Shown here: in pieces, positions 24,001-36,300 of the stretch
Layout of the letters: each line of letters begins with the position of its first letter
How positions within the stretch are numbered: position 1 is the stretch's first letter
Made by a program: the position numbers and the translations under genes
The notes under the pieces: model-generated
Seen by the model: only the letters and a program-made list of their open reading frames with translations
The model's database searches: none
Told to the model about the DNA's origin: nothing
Origin: Anaeramoeba flamelloides
Taxonomy: Eukaryota; Metamonada; Anaeramoebidae
Reading direction: 5' to 3'
DNA: 64,000 nucleotides
NCBI GenBank assembly: GCA_027625915.1
Contig: JANTQA010000020.1
Location: 1,798,001 to 1,862,000 of the forward strand

Positions 24001-24454
24001 TCTCGTGCACACTATGGTCTTTTAATTCTTGGAAACTATTTTGTGATAGACGATCCCTTTTTAAGGAGATCCTCTCTTGCTCGTTGTATTCCTTTTTTAA
24101 AGTCTCGTCCATCCCCTGGAAAAAGCTCGATAATAATTCAAATGTCTTGAGAACCTTTGCAGTCGTTTGCGATCCCTTGTTCAAATCTTTTAAACTCGTC
24201 GTCAGTGTTTGGCATTGCTGATCAATCGAATCCACACACCGATTCATTTCAGTGCATTTGTCACTATACTGCTGAACAATCCTTTCGTGGTAATTTGATT
24301 TTGAACATAAGAGCCTTAATTTGTTCACAGAAACCTGCAAATTTTGATAATTTTCCATCTTCTTTTGCAAGATTTTCCTCAAAGAAATTGCCTGTGCTTC
24401 TAGATCCGAAGTAATGGTCTTTTGTTTTTCAATTTCATTGAGAGTATCTGTCAT
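21083..24454 (-). CDS. VwkA-like protein: coiled coil, vWA-like, alpha-kinase fold
   Basis: Single exon, 1123 residues, stop TAG. Residues about 1-420 are coiled coil. A linker rich in Asn/Asp/Lys follows. About 553-750 looks like a von Willebrand A fold (hydrophobic strand ILPIDLNQF, later SGMVILHFIDS), but the DxSxS metal site is not intact. After a Glu/Lys/Gly linker, about 815-1123 matches the alpha-kinase (MHCK/EEF2K/TRPM7) domain: FVKFSG (Lys925), SLIEPYY (Glu1027), AFKHF (His1052), ITDLK (Asp1066) and HMCNEYC (His1106, Cys1108, Cys1112). The four zinc ligands known from TRPM7 are all present at the right spacing. However, the positions of TRPM7 Gln1767 and Asp1775 hold Lys1068 and Arg1076, and the glycines after DLQ are gone, so it may be a pseudokinase. 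vWA plus alpha-kinase resembles Dictyostelium VwkA; the long coiled coil is extra. Confidence 0.82.
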   Translation of the reverse strand: MTDTLNEIEKQKTITSDLEAQAISLRKILQKKMENYQNLQVSVNKLRLLCSKSNYHERIVQQYSDKCTEMNRCVDSIDQQCQTLTTSLKDLNKGSQTTAKVLKTFELLSSFFQGMDETLKKEYNEQERISLKRDRLSQNSFQELKDHSVHEIQQHQNAMVKEKQKYIEQIQKIEKKTKKQKKALKRQIEENRKSNDEQQMFLDNLILQMQRQKENLNRGFAKKKRELKKEKKKLEQISVNKVDQIIKSYQSNVKEITNKTNQIKEEEKIKTLKILQDRKNEKTLNQNVKKLLKNQINETKKIYQSIVNNYNNLKNNKREINGNINKTQNILKQTEIQHKTLVQRIENSNKFEKKALQFERDLILTRRLLFTSSSLNVDKKKKIIARINDRNDKIKKCWLMFLDKEDKITNSELQNSLQLKSNLNKNKNKNSNSNEDNTGEDDNGDDNGNGNDDNQKSNQKSKSQNQNKLEFQKTKNTKDFLIQTLEGHVLSGTNGELKSREFLEIDQLKLHIPIRDFNEDEFKMEDELGNEKEAKGSKSQSSNTKKLLTEAPSLSIIIILPIDLNQFYFETCKQLILNFFERIENLELINQIQIFTSNGIFQNIQENKNNQSSVNKIIENEKMENNINFENGIFKKIDDINILKNWFEKLRNSNQKKETYNFPYFGIDNFLNNNQHLTNSPNSGMVILHFIDSNTINNQIIAQNSNSMNKINSIFFNWYQKTNIKYIAIVENKKKNELIIEQLNELWNLTTNNKLKENENKNENQKENEDGNEKGGENEEEGKEKGKGKGDEDEKKSIKITASENKQEKIVFTIDELPASDKQRKWLFNIIIKENQKMKKANLHISPLIKFPRIGLHKIWETEREATLFCVKKRKDDLVRLFNLISSGQEDKILDREEMMDFKIKFKMTKKPFRIKNKIKYYFVKFSGLRNQNKAKVQYVTKLFKDENLNDVDKLLKIVYSQFYIQAFANEFNNRMMKGNSNNDENNENNKNENNKDDNIFKIDFHPCHLLCIYDSNRKKIQYSLIEPYYLNHNPEKYQQTEKSKIVHAFKHFVFQLTGKRMLITDLKLRSNKFSRPTVHSNNKAFDTIYNKDNGIAELTNFNSLHMCNEYCKKMNLSTLKRI

Positions 24455-25149
24455 TATTTCAATTTCTTTTTATTTTTTTTATCAGTGTCAAAAAAAAAAT
24501 AAAAGAATAGGGAAATTATTGGAAAAAATGATTTACCAACATTTAACACACACCAAGAAGAGCATTAAAATTGTGGTCACTTTTTTCTAATTGTAAAAAC
24601 TTTTGTTTTTTTGGAAATTATTTCAAATTTTGAAAAGAATTAAAAGATCAAAATTTAAGAACTTTCAATTTACAATTTTTTGCCTTTAAAACCGAGAAAA
24701 ATTTTCAATTTAAACACCTTTCCACTTATAAGTTTTCATAAAAAGAGTTTCGGGTTTTTGAAAGTCAAGAAATATTTTTTATTCGATACTTTTAAAAAAT
24801 TTCAAATAAATTCAAAATGATATTTTTTTTAAATTTATTTTTTACCATTTTTTTTATGCTTATAAAAGTTTGTATCTAGTATTTGAAAATTGAAACAATA
24901 CGAAAGAATATCAGAGACTGAAATCTTGCAGAATTTCAGTCTGAAAGTTCCAAAAATTCTTGAAAGTATTGATATGGGTTGTTCTATACATATCAGGAAC
25001 AAAATAAAAATATCACATAAATTTCAATGATCTAGAAACTCTTTCAAAATATTTCAAAACCGTGGCTTTAAAATATTTGTTAAGGGTTTAGTTATTACAT
25101 GAAAAATAATTTTCTGAAATGGAAAAAAAAATGATTTTGTAATTTTTAA

Positions 25150-25570
25150 TGAATGGTCAAAAACTAATCAAAAGGTATCCAACCTGGCGAAGTTCAATCG
25201 ATCTCCAAAAATCAACATTAAAAAACGAGGACATTTTTAGAAAAAAGTAATCAAAGGTATACACTCAATTTCCAATTTGAATGATTGTGAATAGTAATTT
25301 TGAAAACAATTGTGTGAGTTATGTCGTTTGGTCCTTTTGATATTTTTGTGATCCGGAAGGTTTTTTTTTTTCATTTTTTTATTTTTATAAATTAGTTATT
25401 ATTTTTTTGAAAAAATATTACAAAATCCTTACTTTTTAAAATATAGAGAGTGGTTACATAAAAACCAAAAATTGGATTATATCAAATTAAATTTATTTTC
25501 TATTGAAAGAAAACAATTTGTTTTAAATTGAAGAAATTTTACAATTTGGAAATTTAAAAGTAACAATATA
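25150..25570 (+). repeat. Dispersed repeat B, copy 1
   Basis: Shares ordered blocks with 46573-46970 and 54953-55355: AATCGATCTC, AAAAATCAACA, ACATTTTTAG, TTTTGAAAACA, AATCCTTACTTT and AATTTGTTTTAAATTGAAG. All three copies have the same orientation. Confidence 0.75.
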
Positions 25571-27183
25571 TTTTTTTGCAAGAAGTCGCTTTTTATGGAT
25601 TGAGACAACTTTTTTTTTATTATTTAAGGGAGTAGTATTTTTTAAAAATAAAATGAAATCATGTTGTGATCTTGAAAAAAAATTTTTTTTTAATTTGTGT
25701 TTAGACTTATGAAATGGATGAGTTAATCTCATATAAACAATTTATTAATTCGAGTCTCTTTTTTGAAACCCAAAATTTCTTATATTTTTAATATAAAACT
25801 AAAAAAAAGTAACCGGTTATTTTTATATAACAATTAAGTTCATTCTTGAAATTGGTGATTGGATATTTTACGTTTTATGTTGGAAAGTCTTGATTTTCAG
25901 AAGAATTTTTTTTTTATTTCGTTTTCTTTGATTAATATTTCAATTCAAATCTCAGCCTATAAAACTAATCGAAGTATAACTGATCTAATAAATAAATATT
26001 TGATATAAGTTTAACAACAATTTACCAATTAAATTGAGATCAATAAACTAAAAATTTATATTCTTTAAATGTTTTAAAAAAGTTGTTTTCTAGTTCTTAA
26101 TAAATGAAAAAAAATTGCAAAAAAAATTTTTAATTATTTGAAAAATTTTTTGAACAAATAGTTTCGTCTTATTTACAAGAATATTTATTAGCAATTTAAA
26201 TCATTTTTGGAATAAAAAATTGAATTTGAATTTTATGGATAAAATTACAAAATTCCCAAAAATCTTCAAGAAAATTTTTATTTTGAAAAATCAAATTTCA
26301 TTTTTGAACAAAAACATAATTTCTGAGTAAAATTTGTAAAAGACTCTATAAATTATATAATTATTAATATCCTTCTTAAACCAATACAATATTTTTCAAT
26401 TGGGTGAATAAATCAATTTTTTAGGGTTAAGTAAAAGAATTATCTCAAAAAAGAAAAAACTTTCTTTATTTTAATATTCTTGGCAACAAAGACTTGTAAT
26501 TATATAATAAGGATGGAAATGGCAATAAACAGGGTAAAAAGTTTTGGTAAGGTGAGAAATAAAATGAATTTAAATTATTTCTTTTTGTGAAAAAATCGGA
26601 AAAAAAAATTGAACTCACTGAAAAAATTTTCTTTTCTTGTGTTTCTTAGTAGATCAGAATTTTTTGATACTTGGCATCTACAAAATTTGTAAGTAGAGAA
26701 TACCATCACTAACATATTTTAAAATTTTGCCTTGTTGTCGTAGAGGGCTGATCCCTTAATATAAATTAATAACATTCTAAATATTATTTGTAATTTTTTT
26801 TTTTATTTCAAAAAAAATATAATCCCAAAATTAACCTATTTAATCTTGTTTGTTTAAAAGATGAAATTTAATTTAATCGTCTTCAAAAATATTTTGTTGA
26901 AAAAAAAAGGTGTTAAAAAATTGGAAATTTATATATTTCATTTTGAAATAAATTCATTAAATAAAAAAATTTAAATTAAAAAATTATTTATTATTATTAG
27001 AACTGAATTAGTTCTGGTTAATTGTGAGAAATATAATTATTAGAAGAATAAAAATAACGAATTTTTTTACAATATTTATGATTAATATTTAATTAATCAT
27101 CAAATATTGTTTAAAAAATAAATAATAATAATATACACATACGTATACATATTCATACACACATATATATTATCAATAAATAC

Positions 27184-27221
<38 letters not shown>

Positions 27222-27237
27222 AACACACAAACACAAA

Positions 27238-27291
<54 letters not shown>

Positions 27292-27292
27292 A
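27184..27292. repeat. Microsatellite (CA)n/(TA)n
   Basis: Two long CA runs interrupted by AAACAAACACACAAACACAA, ending in TA repeats. Located just after the stop codon of the CARMIL-like gene. Confidence 0.95.
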
Positions 27293-27316
27293 TTCAAAAA
27301 TAATTATTATTTGAAT

Positions 27317-30300
27317 CTACTTTAATATTTGATTATAATATTTGGAATTAACAAATTTAGGATAACAATCATTCCTCAATAATTTTAATATCGCAAAATG
27401 AGCACGATCAAAAACATTTTGATTAAAATCACCACTTTGAATTTCTTTATCAATTGCTAACCGAATCAAATGGTCAACATTAATTTGTTGAGGGCTACCA
27501 CTTTTTACAAAATCTTCATAAATTTTTTTTGCACCAATTTTGATTAATCTATCCATTGAAGAATCAATTTGTTTAAAATTATTAACTGCAAGATAAAACA
27601 TCAAATTTTCCTCTCCATATATTGTTTTCAAAAAATTAACAAAACGACTAACATTTAATGGCGAAGATAAAATTTCAGTTATTGATACTAATTCATCACC
27701 TTTCTCTTCGTTTTTCTCTTCTGGTATCTTCAATTCGCTGGGTTCTATTGAGCTGATCGATTTTTTTTTGATAATTTTTCTAAAAAATCCTTTCACACTT
27801 TTTTCTTCGTCGTGATTTTCAAAATTTGAAATTGAATTGATTTTATTGTTTTTTTTCTGATAGTCTTTAATATTTAATATTGGCTTATTTGGATTGTTAT
27901 TTACTATTATTGATAATATTAACATAAACAATAGTTCGATATTTAAATTAGATTTTGAGGAAGTTTCGATAAAGGGGCAGTTCATTTTTGAAGCTAACTT
28001 TTCACCCATTTCTTTAGGAATGGCTTTCTCTTCTAAATCATTTTTCGTTGAAATTAAAACCACGGGAAATTCCTTCTTATTCTTCCTATTTGTTCTTTTT
28101 TCTCCATTATTATCACCCTTTTGCTCTTTTTCTCCCTTCCCCGCCGTTTCTTCCTTTTCTTCCTCTCCATTTTTTTCATCCTCCTCTTCATCCTCGTCCG
28201 GGTTTCCCCCTTCATCCATTTCCACATTTTCCTCTTTTTCCTCCCTGTTATCGCCATTTGTTTCAAATAAATGATTTTTTATTGGTTCAAAATATACCCC
28301 TTCTAAATTTTCAAAATTTTCTTGATGCCTTTTTTCAACCGAATAACCACAAATAAAACCGTCTGCCATTGAAATCCATCTAGATTTAAATTCTCCATAA
28401 ATGTCATCGCCAGAAACATCCAAAATGTTTAATAAAATTTGTTTATTATTTATTATTGCAAAAATTTGATATTGCTTTTCAATAGTTGGGATGTAACTGT
28501 CTGTAAACAAAAATGTCAAAAACCTTTCAATTAATTTAGATTTCCCACAAGACTTTGAACCAAGCAAACAGATTGTATATTCTTGATAAATATCAAAATT
28601 AATCGTTTCTTCATTTGTTTTATTATTTTTTTTCTTATTCTTATTTTCGTTATTTTCATTTATATTATTTTCATTATTCTCCTTATTCTCATCATTCGAG
28701 TTATTATCTTTATTCAAATTATTGTTATTTTCATTTTTATTATTTTCATTATTAGAAAAATTACCAATCCCATTGCTATTGTTATTGTTGTTACTATTAT
28801 TATTATTATTATTATTATTATTTCCATTTGTATTATTATCATTTGCCTTTTTATTTAATTTGTTTTTTTCCAGTAATTTTCTATATTGTATTTTATTTTC
28901 CCAAATAATTTTACTAATGTTCACTTTGGAATAAATTGGATCAAGAATTTTAGTTATTTCAGTTTGAACAAACATTCTGGCTAAGTCCAATGGCGTGTGT
29001 CCATTTGAGTCTTTAATATTAGTATCTGAGCCATTTTTTAAAAAATATTCAACGCAGGCGATATGTGCATTTCGTGCAGATTTATGTAAGGGTGTTGCGC
29101 CTTTATTATCTTGGAGATTAACGTTTGCATTATATTGCTTTATTAAAATTGGCAAAACTGCGAAAAATCCATCTTCCGCAGCTGTGTGAAGAGCAGAACA
29201 GCCTTTGCTATCGACAATTGAAACATCTGCCTTGCCATGCTTTAAAATATAGGAAATGGTTTCAATTCGTTTTTTTTCATTGTGGTCATTTGAATATCCA
29301 TGGATACATAGCTGCAAGGGTGTCCATCGTCTTTTGTCTAGGGCATTAAAATCAACATCGTAATCTTTTAATAAAATCAAGCAATCATGATTCAAATTAC
29401 TGACAACTAATCGATGCAGGGCCGTCATTCCTCTTCTATCCGGTTTATTTAATATCATCGGGCTATTTTGGCATAGAAATAAGAAAAAAGACAATATTTC
29501 TGGGTTGCCAATCGAACAAATTAAATGCAATGCAGAGCTTTCAGTTTTTTCATCGATCATAAATAAATTTGCCTTTTTGTTTTTTATTAATTTTTTAATT
29601 TCGTTCAAATTTTCCGTTTCAATAGCTTTTTTGAATTTTGGGCTCATTGGTTGGATATTACCTTCATTTGTCGCATTTTGGATTATTTCAAATGAAGTCG
29701 ACGAAGTCATTTTTTGAGTGATGTTAACAAAGGTTTTTCGATAAGGCAATTTTTTATCTAATTCCCTTGAATATTCTGTAGAGTATTTAATGTTGTTATT
29801 TTCGATCTTTAATTCATTACTCATCGATTTAAGATACTTTCTTTTATTTTTCCTTTTTGAATTGACTTCGTTAGTATCGAAATTTTGAATTGATTTGGAA
29901 CTTAATCGTTTTTTGGTGTCTCCTGGTTTAACTAATAAATCAAAGCTTTGTGATCTACTTTGTAAATAATTTTCATTTTCACTTTTATTTGCATTTTTAA
30001 TATTTGTTTCATCGTTGTCATTGCTATTATTAAGATTGTTTTTTTTCTTTTTCGTTTGATTATTTTTATTATATTTTGTTAAATTTCTCTTTAAATTGTA
30101 TTTGATGCCTGTTAAATAATGCTCTAAGATACTTGAGTCCTTTTTTTTAATTCTTTTCAAAACAGTTGATGGTAAAGGCGAATCAAATAATGTTTGATTG
30201 ATTTCAATCATTTCAAAAAATTGCTTAATACTGTCAATAGTGATATTATTGTCATCATAATATAATGTAGTCAACGTTCTATTTTTAATTAAGGATCTAC

Positions 30301-33300
30301 ACAGTATTTTAAATTCAGGATCACTTATATTATTTCCTTCAATTTTTAAGGTTTTTAAACACACATTATTGGATAAGGAGCTAAAAATTGATTCAAATTT
30401 TTTCCCTATTTGCAAATGCTTCTTATTGGATGACAAATCTAAATAAGTCAATTTTGAAGTTGTTTTTAAATATTTCAATACAACTTTTTCTAATTCTTCA
30501 ATTGTGCAGTCCTTTTTCCTTATACTGTTGCGTATTGATAAATGTGAAACAGGATCATTTTCGGCAAATGCTGACATTAAATTTGTTATTCCTTTAGATC
30601 CGAAATTACAATTATTTAGAATTAATTTTTTGATTTTTCCTGGATCTGTGATTTTATCTTTTAATTGAGTGGTACCAATTTTTCCTTTGTAAAAAAAAAA
30701 AAAAATAAGAATTAAATTTTTTTTCATTTTGTAAATATTAGATATTAAATTGAAAAGGTAATTAAGAAATTTTAATAAAAATAATTTGTTTTTAAAAATT
30801 AAAATATCTTTCTTTACTAAATGTAAATATATATATATATTTCGTTTCGGGGGTAATCCTTGTATAACAGGTTTCAAGGTTTGAGTATTTTGTTCTTTAT
30901 TGAAAATTATATTTATTTACTTAAGTTTAAACCCTCTAAAATTTGTAAAAAAATAATTGAAAAATTTCAATTATACTAATAAGAATGATTAAAGTTCCAT
31001 ATAAAATTTTTCAAATAAAAAATGAAATTAAAAATAATTTAAAAATTTTATTTTGTATTTTTTTTTTTTTTTTTTCAGAAAAAAATTTTTTTTGTTGGGA
31101 GAATTATTAAGATGGTATTATCTAAGGGATATCATTTGTAGTTGTGTTGTTGATTTTTAATGAGAAGAATTATCTCTTCATCCGAGTCCTTCGATTTCCA
31201 ACAAGACCAATACTTTAGAACTCTTATTCAATAAGTTATTGAGTGTTTTTTTTTTTTTTATAAATGGTCTTTGAAGAACAAATAAGAAATACCTAGAAAT
31301 ATATAAGCTATTTCCAAGAAAGTGGGGCAAATTTATTTTATATATATATTTATTAAACTTAATCTTCAAAAAAGAATTTAAATATACAAAATTATTAACT
31401 ACCATTTATTGATTCTTGATAATAATTCAATTTTTTTCTTAGTATTGTATTACATAAATAAAAGATATTAAATTTTCTGATCTCGATTTTATCTGTTATT
31501 TTTTAGGTGTAAAAATTGGTGTTTATTATTTTCTTTTTGATTGAAAAAACCGTTTTCATAACTTGTTTAATCTCAATAAATTTGCAAATAGAATTGAAAA
31601 CATATAACTGCATTTGATTGTTTAAAAAATCCATTTGTATCATTTCCATATTTTCAGTTTTTTATTGAAATTGATCGTAGTATTTGTACAAAAAATGTGA
31701 TTTTTTTTTTTTCATTTTTTGGAAATATTTCAATGAACATATTTTGAAATAAATACCTTAGTCATTGATTTCCATTGGTATTAATTTTAAACTTAATTTG
31801 GTATTGTCAATTAACGAATACCTCCACTAACAATAGATGATTTTTTTTGAAATTTAAACAAAAAATGCACCACTTTTTTGGAAATACCTTACATTCAGAT
31901 TTCATCATCTTTTTCTAAATATTGATGATAATTATAAACTTGATGGTAATCGTTAGGGAAAAAAAGTGAAACTGGAAAAAAAGTGAAAGATGATTTTTAA
32001 TTTGGAACCTTAAGAGAAACTGAAAACAAAAAGTAAAATCAATTAATAGAAGAAACAAATTAACTTGAAGGATTAATCCATTATATTATTTTCAATCAAA
32101 TCAACAAAAACAACTTAAATCCCCCGGATTATCGAAAATCCGATCAGTGGTTTTGGAGATCCTCAAAAATAGTTAATTTTTTCAACAAATTTTTAATGAG
32201 AAGATCAATCAAAAATAAAATCTCTTACTTAAAAGATATTATTATAAAAACTTTTATTTGTGATTGAATCCTCCATTTTGTCTTTAATCATTTATTTTTT
32301 CTTTTTTTACTTGATTAAATGATCTTCTTTGAATTTTCTATTAATGCTTACAATTAAAAATCATGATCTTTTTTTTCCCAACTTCTCACATAATTCTTTG
32401 TATAATTAACTTTGAAATTTTGGGAACTAGTTTTTGATGAAAAAAAAATCACAAATTCTCCTTTTTTTTTTTGAAAGTTTGGGGTTAACCAGAAAAATCA
32501 ATAGTACTCATCAAGAATAAGAATATATTTTTTCATCGATCTTGAAAGTAAAACTTTTTTCGAAAAATTTTCAAACCATGAGATTATTTCCAAAACCAAA
32601 AAAAAAAACGAGAGTTTTTTTTCTCTTGCTTTGATAGTATTGAATTTTTTTAAAACATAAGAGAGGATTTAAAAGTTTCACAAATAGTTTAAGAAGATAT
32701 TTATATGTTTTAGAATACAATCATTCCAAGAAAAAATTTTCTAGTTGTGATTTTAAAGAAGAAACAATAGACCATTTTATTTGGGTTGTAAACCATTTTC
32801 CAGTCAAAGGGGCTGGTTGTTATGAGTGGATTAGATGTGTTAAAATCATTTGAATGGAGATTGAAAGAAAAAATTTATTTTGGAAATTTCAAAATTGGAA
32901 AATCATTATTTCGCATTTTGATTTTTTTTTTTCGATTTTTTTTGAAACGTAATTCATTTGCAAATGAATTGTTTTTTTTTTTTTTGCAAGATCTTCTAGT
33001 CACTTGCTAAAAATGTGTTGTTCTAATGTTATTGAAACAGTGAAAATAATTGTAGAGAAACAATATGATTTTTATTGGAATTGTTTTTCATCTTCAATTG
33101 AAAATCAAAATGAACATTGTTGTTTTTCTCAATAAGTTGCCATAAGAAATTTCTGTTTTTCTATTTTTTAAGAAAATATATTGATTTTTGAGTTTTATCC
33201 TATATGGATATCAACTATCCTTTGGTATTTATTATTCTACTTATTTTTTATTTGTCCTTCAAAGATCAATTTATAATAATAATTTTGATATTATGAAAAA

Positions 33301-36300
33301 AATGTTTTTTTTTGGCTGAAACAAAGTTTACAAAGTATAGCAAAAGAAGATAAATCTGAATAAAACAAGTTTAAAAAAAAATACAGATTTTATTACTGAT
33401 AAATACACTTGTGAATTATTTAGCACAAGGGATAATAAATCAATCTATGAAATAACTATTGATTTTTTAATCCATTTTTTTAAAAACTGAAGCAATTGTA
33501 AAAAATAATTCAAATTAATGTATTACTTGATATACACTGTAATTTTCTTATTAATAAATGAAAATTATTATTTAAATTCCTCAAAATATTTTTTTAATTA
33601 TTATTTGAAAAAAAAAAAACAAAAAATCTTGTTCAAAATCAATTGGAAAGGATATTTTTTTAAAATTTAATTAAGCTTTTCCTTATTGAGCTTTGAGATA
33701 AATTTTTAATTGTTTCAATTTGATTTTAACAGTGTAATATATATATATAGAATAAGGATATTGAGATCAGATTCAGAAAAAAAAAAGTTTGTTAGTTTTA
33801 TCTTATCTGGACTTTGATTTTTATTCGTTTTTTTTTATTTTATCATTATTGTTTCTGTTTAAATGTTAGTTTTTATGATGAAAATAATTTTATATTTTTA
33901 TTATTGAACTCTTATCTTGATATCTCTCTTCTACATTAACAGATTTTTAAAGAGATCATTTTTTTTTTTTTTGAGTAATTTATTTTTCCATCAAAATAAA
34001 TAAATAAACAAAAAACATTTTTTTAAAATTTTAAAATGGATAAAAAAGAAGATAATGCAAAAACAGAAAAAAAGAAATTAAAATTTTACCAATTTGATTT
34101 GAACTGAGATTCAAAGTTAAATTTGTCAAATTTGAATTTTCGTTTATTGCTTCCAAAATGCATTCAATTGATTCATTATTTAATTTAGTATTTGATAAAT
34201 TTAATTTTTTCAAATAATTTGCATGTTGTATTGATTTTGCTAAGATTTGAAAAGTTGATGATTTTGCAGAATTCCCAGATATATCAAGTTCATATAAATT
34301 AAATACTCGATTAGTCAAAGCCGGAAAAAATATTTTTAATTTCAAATTTACATTTGCTAAATATAGAGTTTTTAAATTATTTTCTACCAGTGTAATATTC
34401 GAAATCCAATTTGAAAATTCTATTAATTGTAATGTATAAATAATATTAGTTGATTAAATGTTCATTTTTTTTTTTTTTTTTAGATTTATTTGAATGTGTG
34501 ATTCTTGATTTATAAAAATCAATTATTTTTGGGAAAGTTTATTTTATAAAAGCGTTTTTAAAAAGAGTTTTAATTTGATTATTTTACCTTTCGTTCCAGA
34601 TTTATCAAAATTATTATTTGATAGATTAATTAATTCCAAAGATTTGCCAAAATCAGGATTTTCGTTAATTAAATGAAAGATTTTCTTGATACCTTTACTT
34701 GAAATTTGACAATCATTTAACCAAATTTTTTTAAACTTTGGTAAATCAATTAAACTTTCAAAGATAATAAGGGCTTCTTTATCGTTGATATTGTGCTTGG
34801 AAAGGTCTAAAACCTCTAATCGGCAAAATCTATTATTTTTAATACCATTTGCTATTATTTTAATTGTTGTTAATTAATAAATAAAAATTTAGAGTATTAT
34901 TTAGCAAAATAAAAATTTTATTTATTTTTGTATTTATTTATTGTTTATATTTTTTTTTTTTTTTTTCAAAATTGGATGAGCTGTAAGTATAATTCTTATT
35001 GAGGAAATTGAATCATTTTTTTTGAATCTGAAAATCTTGAAAGTTATCAACATTTTCAATTTTTTAAATTTTTTTTATTTTCCAATCTGGAAAATTCAAT
35101 GATAATAAGAATCGTATTACAAAAGATTGGGTTACATTATTAAAAGTAATAATTTTATTTTTTTTCCATTTTTTCCTGGCCAAATCCTCTTTATATTGGG
35201 AAGAAGAGTTACAAAGGAAAAAAGATCATGAGGTTACTTACTAATAAGGGGATACTTTAAACAAGAAAGTATGAGCAACAGATTATAAAATCGAAAAATG
35301 CAAATACAAAAAATACCAAAGATTAAAGCAAACCAGATCAAAAAGTAAAAAGAAATTAAAACAATTAAATAACGATCTTCCCAAATGAACACTCATGATC
35401 AATTATCAAATTAAATTAAATTAACCAAAAGTATCGTGGCTGTGATTTTGGGTGTTCTTAATTATGGATATCATTGGTTTTTTTTTTTGATTTTTTAACA
35501 ATTGCTTCTTAAAAACCCTTATAAAATTTCTTTTTTTTTTTTTCTTTTATCCTTTTTTCTTTTCAATTTTTTGTTTTTGCTTTTTATACATAAAAAAAAA
35601 TTGGGAATGTCTTTCTCTTGAACAATCGTGAAATCTATTATTTTTACGTTTAAATGATCTTTGAGGAAATTTAAGTAAAAGGACATTTAGAGTGTACTTT
35701 ACACTTATTCAATAATAAATAAAAAATAAATAAATAAAAGTAATAATTTTTTTATGTGTGATAATCTTGTCTGAATTATAGCTAGAATAAAAAACTCTAA
35801 ATAAAATTAGAGTTTCAGAAAGTGTCATCGAGTGCCACCGAGTGCAGTAGAGTACCTTGCTTTTTTTTTCTCGAGTTTTCTGTTTTATATGTTAAGTGTT
35901 CTAGGTTTTTTTTACTTTAGAAATAAATAGAAAAATCAAAAAAACCTAACCAAAATCATTGATTTTACAAATAAACAGAAAATTCTGGAAAACCTAACAA
36001 AATTTTTTTTTAATTTAAGAAATAAACCGAAAATTAAATAAATTTTCGATTTATTTCTCAAATTAACAAAAACCTAACGAAAAGTGCCATAGAGTATCGC
36101 AGAGTGCCGTAGAGTGCCTAGCTTTTCCAGAATTCAAAAGAATAGAGAAAAATCTTTGATTTTAGTCAATTTTTTTAAATTCTGGAAAAGCTAACGGCAG
36201 TTTTATTTCTTATATTAAAAAAAACCTAACTGCCAACAGGTAGTAATTTTGTTGAAGAGTCTCTCTTAAATAATTAATAAAAAATAAAATAATAAAAAAA

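Larger units (their letters stand above)
24455..27316. other. Intergenic region between two minus-strand genes
   Basis: Holds repeat B copy 1 (25150-25570) and a long CA/TA microsatellite (27184-27292) only about 25 bp from the stop of the next gene. The rest is AT-rich with no exon recognised. The alpha-kinase promoter must lie at the left end. Confidence 0.55.
30685..34089 (-). other. Giant intron 6 of the CARMIL-like gene (3405 bp)
   Basis: Donor GTAAAA at 34089, acceptor CAAAG ending at 30685, phase 1 on both sides; the join gives SSNQIGKIGTTQLKD within a leucine-rich repeat. It contains repeats H (copy 1), D (copy 2) and F (copy 2). No internal exon is recognised. Confidence 0.7.

Noticed and set aside
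27100-27297. Cys/Val-rich open frame
   Set aside because: It translates the CA microsatellite.
28583-28934. Ile/Leu-rich plus-strand open frames
   Set aside because: They are antisense of the Asn-rich linker in the CARMIL-like fusion gene.
30685-30877. Extending the large 27317-30684 exon upstream to the in-frame start at 30877
   Set aside because: The extra residues are an Ile/Leu/Phe-rich translation of an intron tail with a T-rich tract. Splicing at 30685 joins in phase to the upstream LRR exon.
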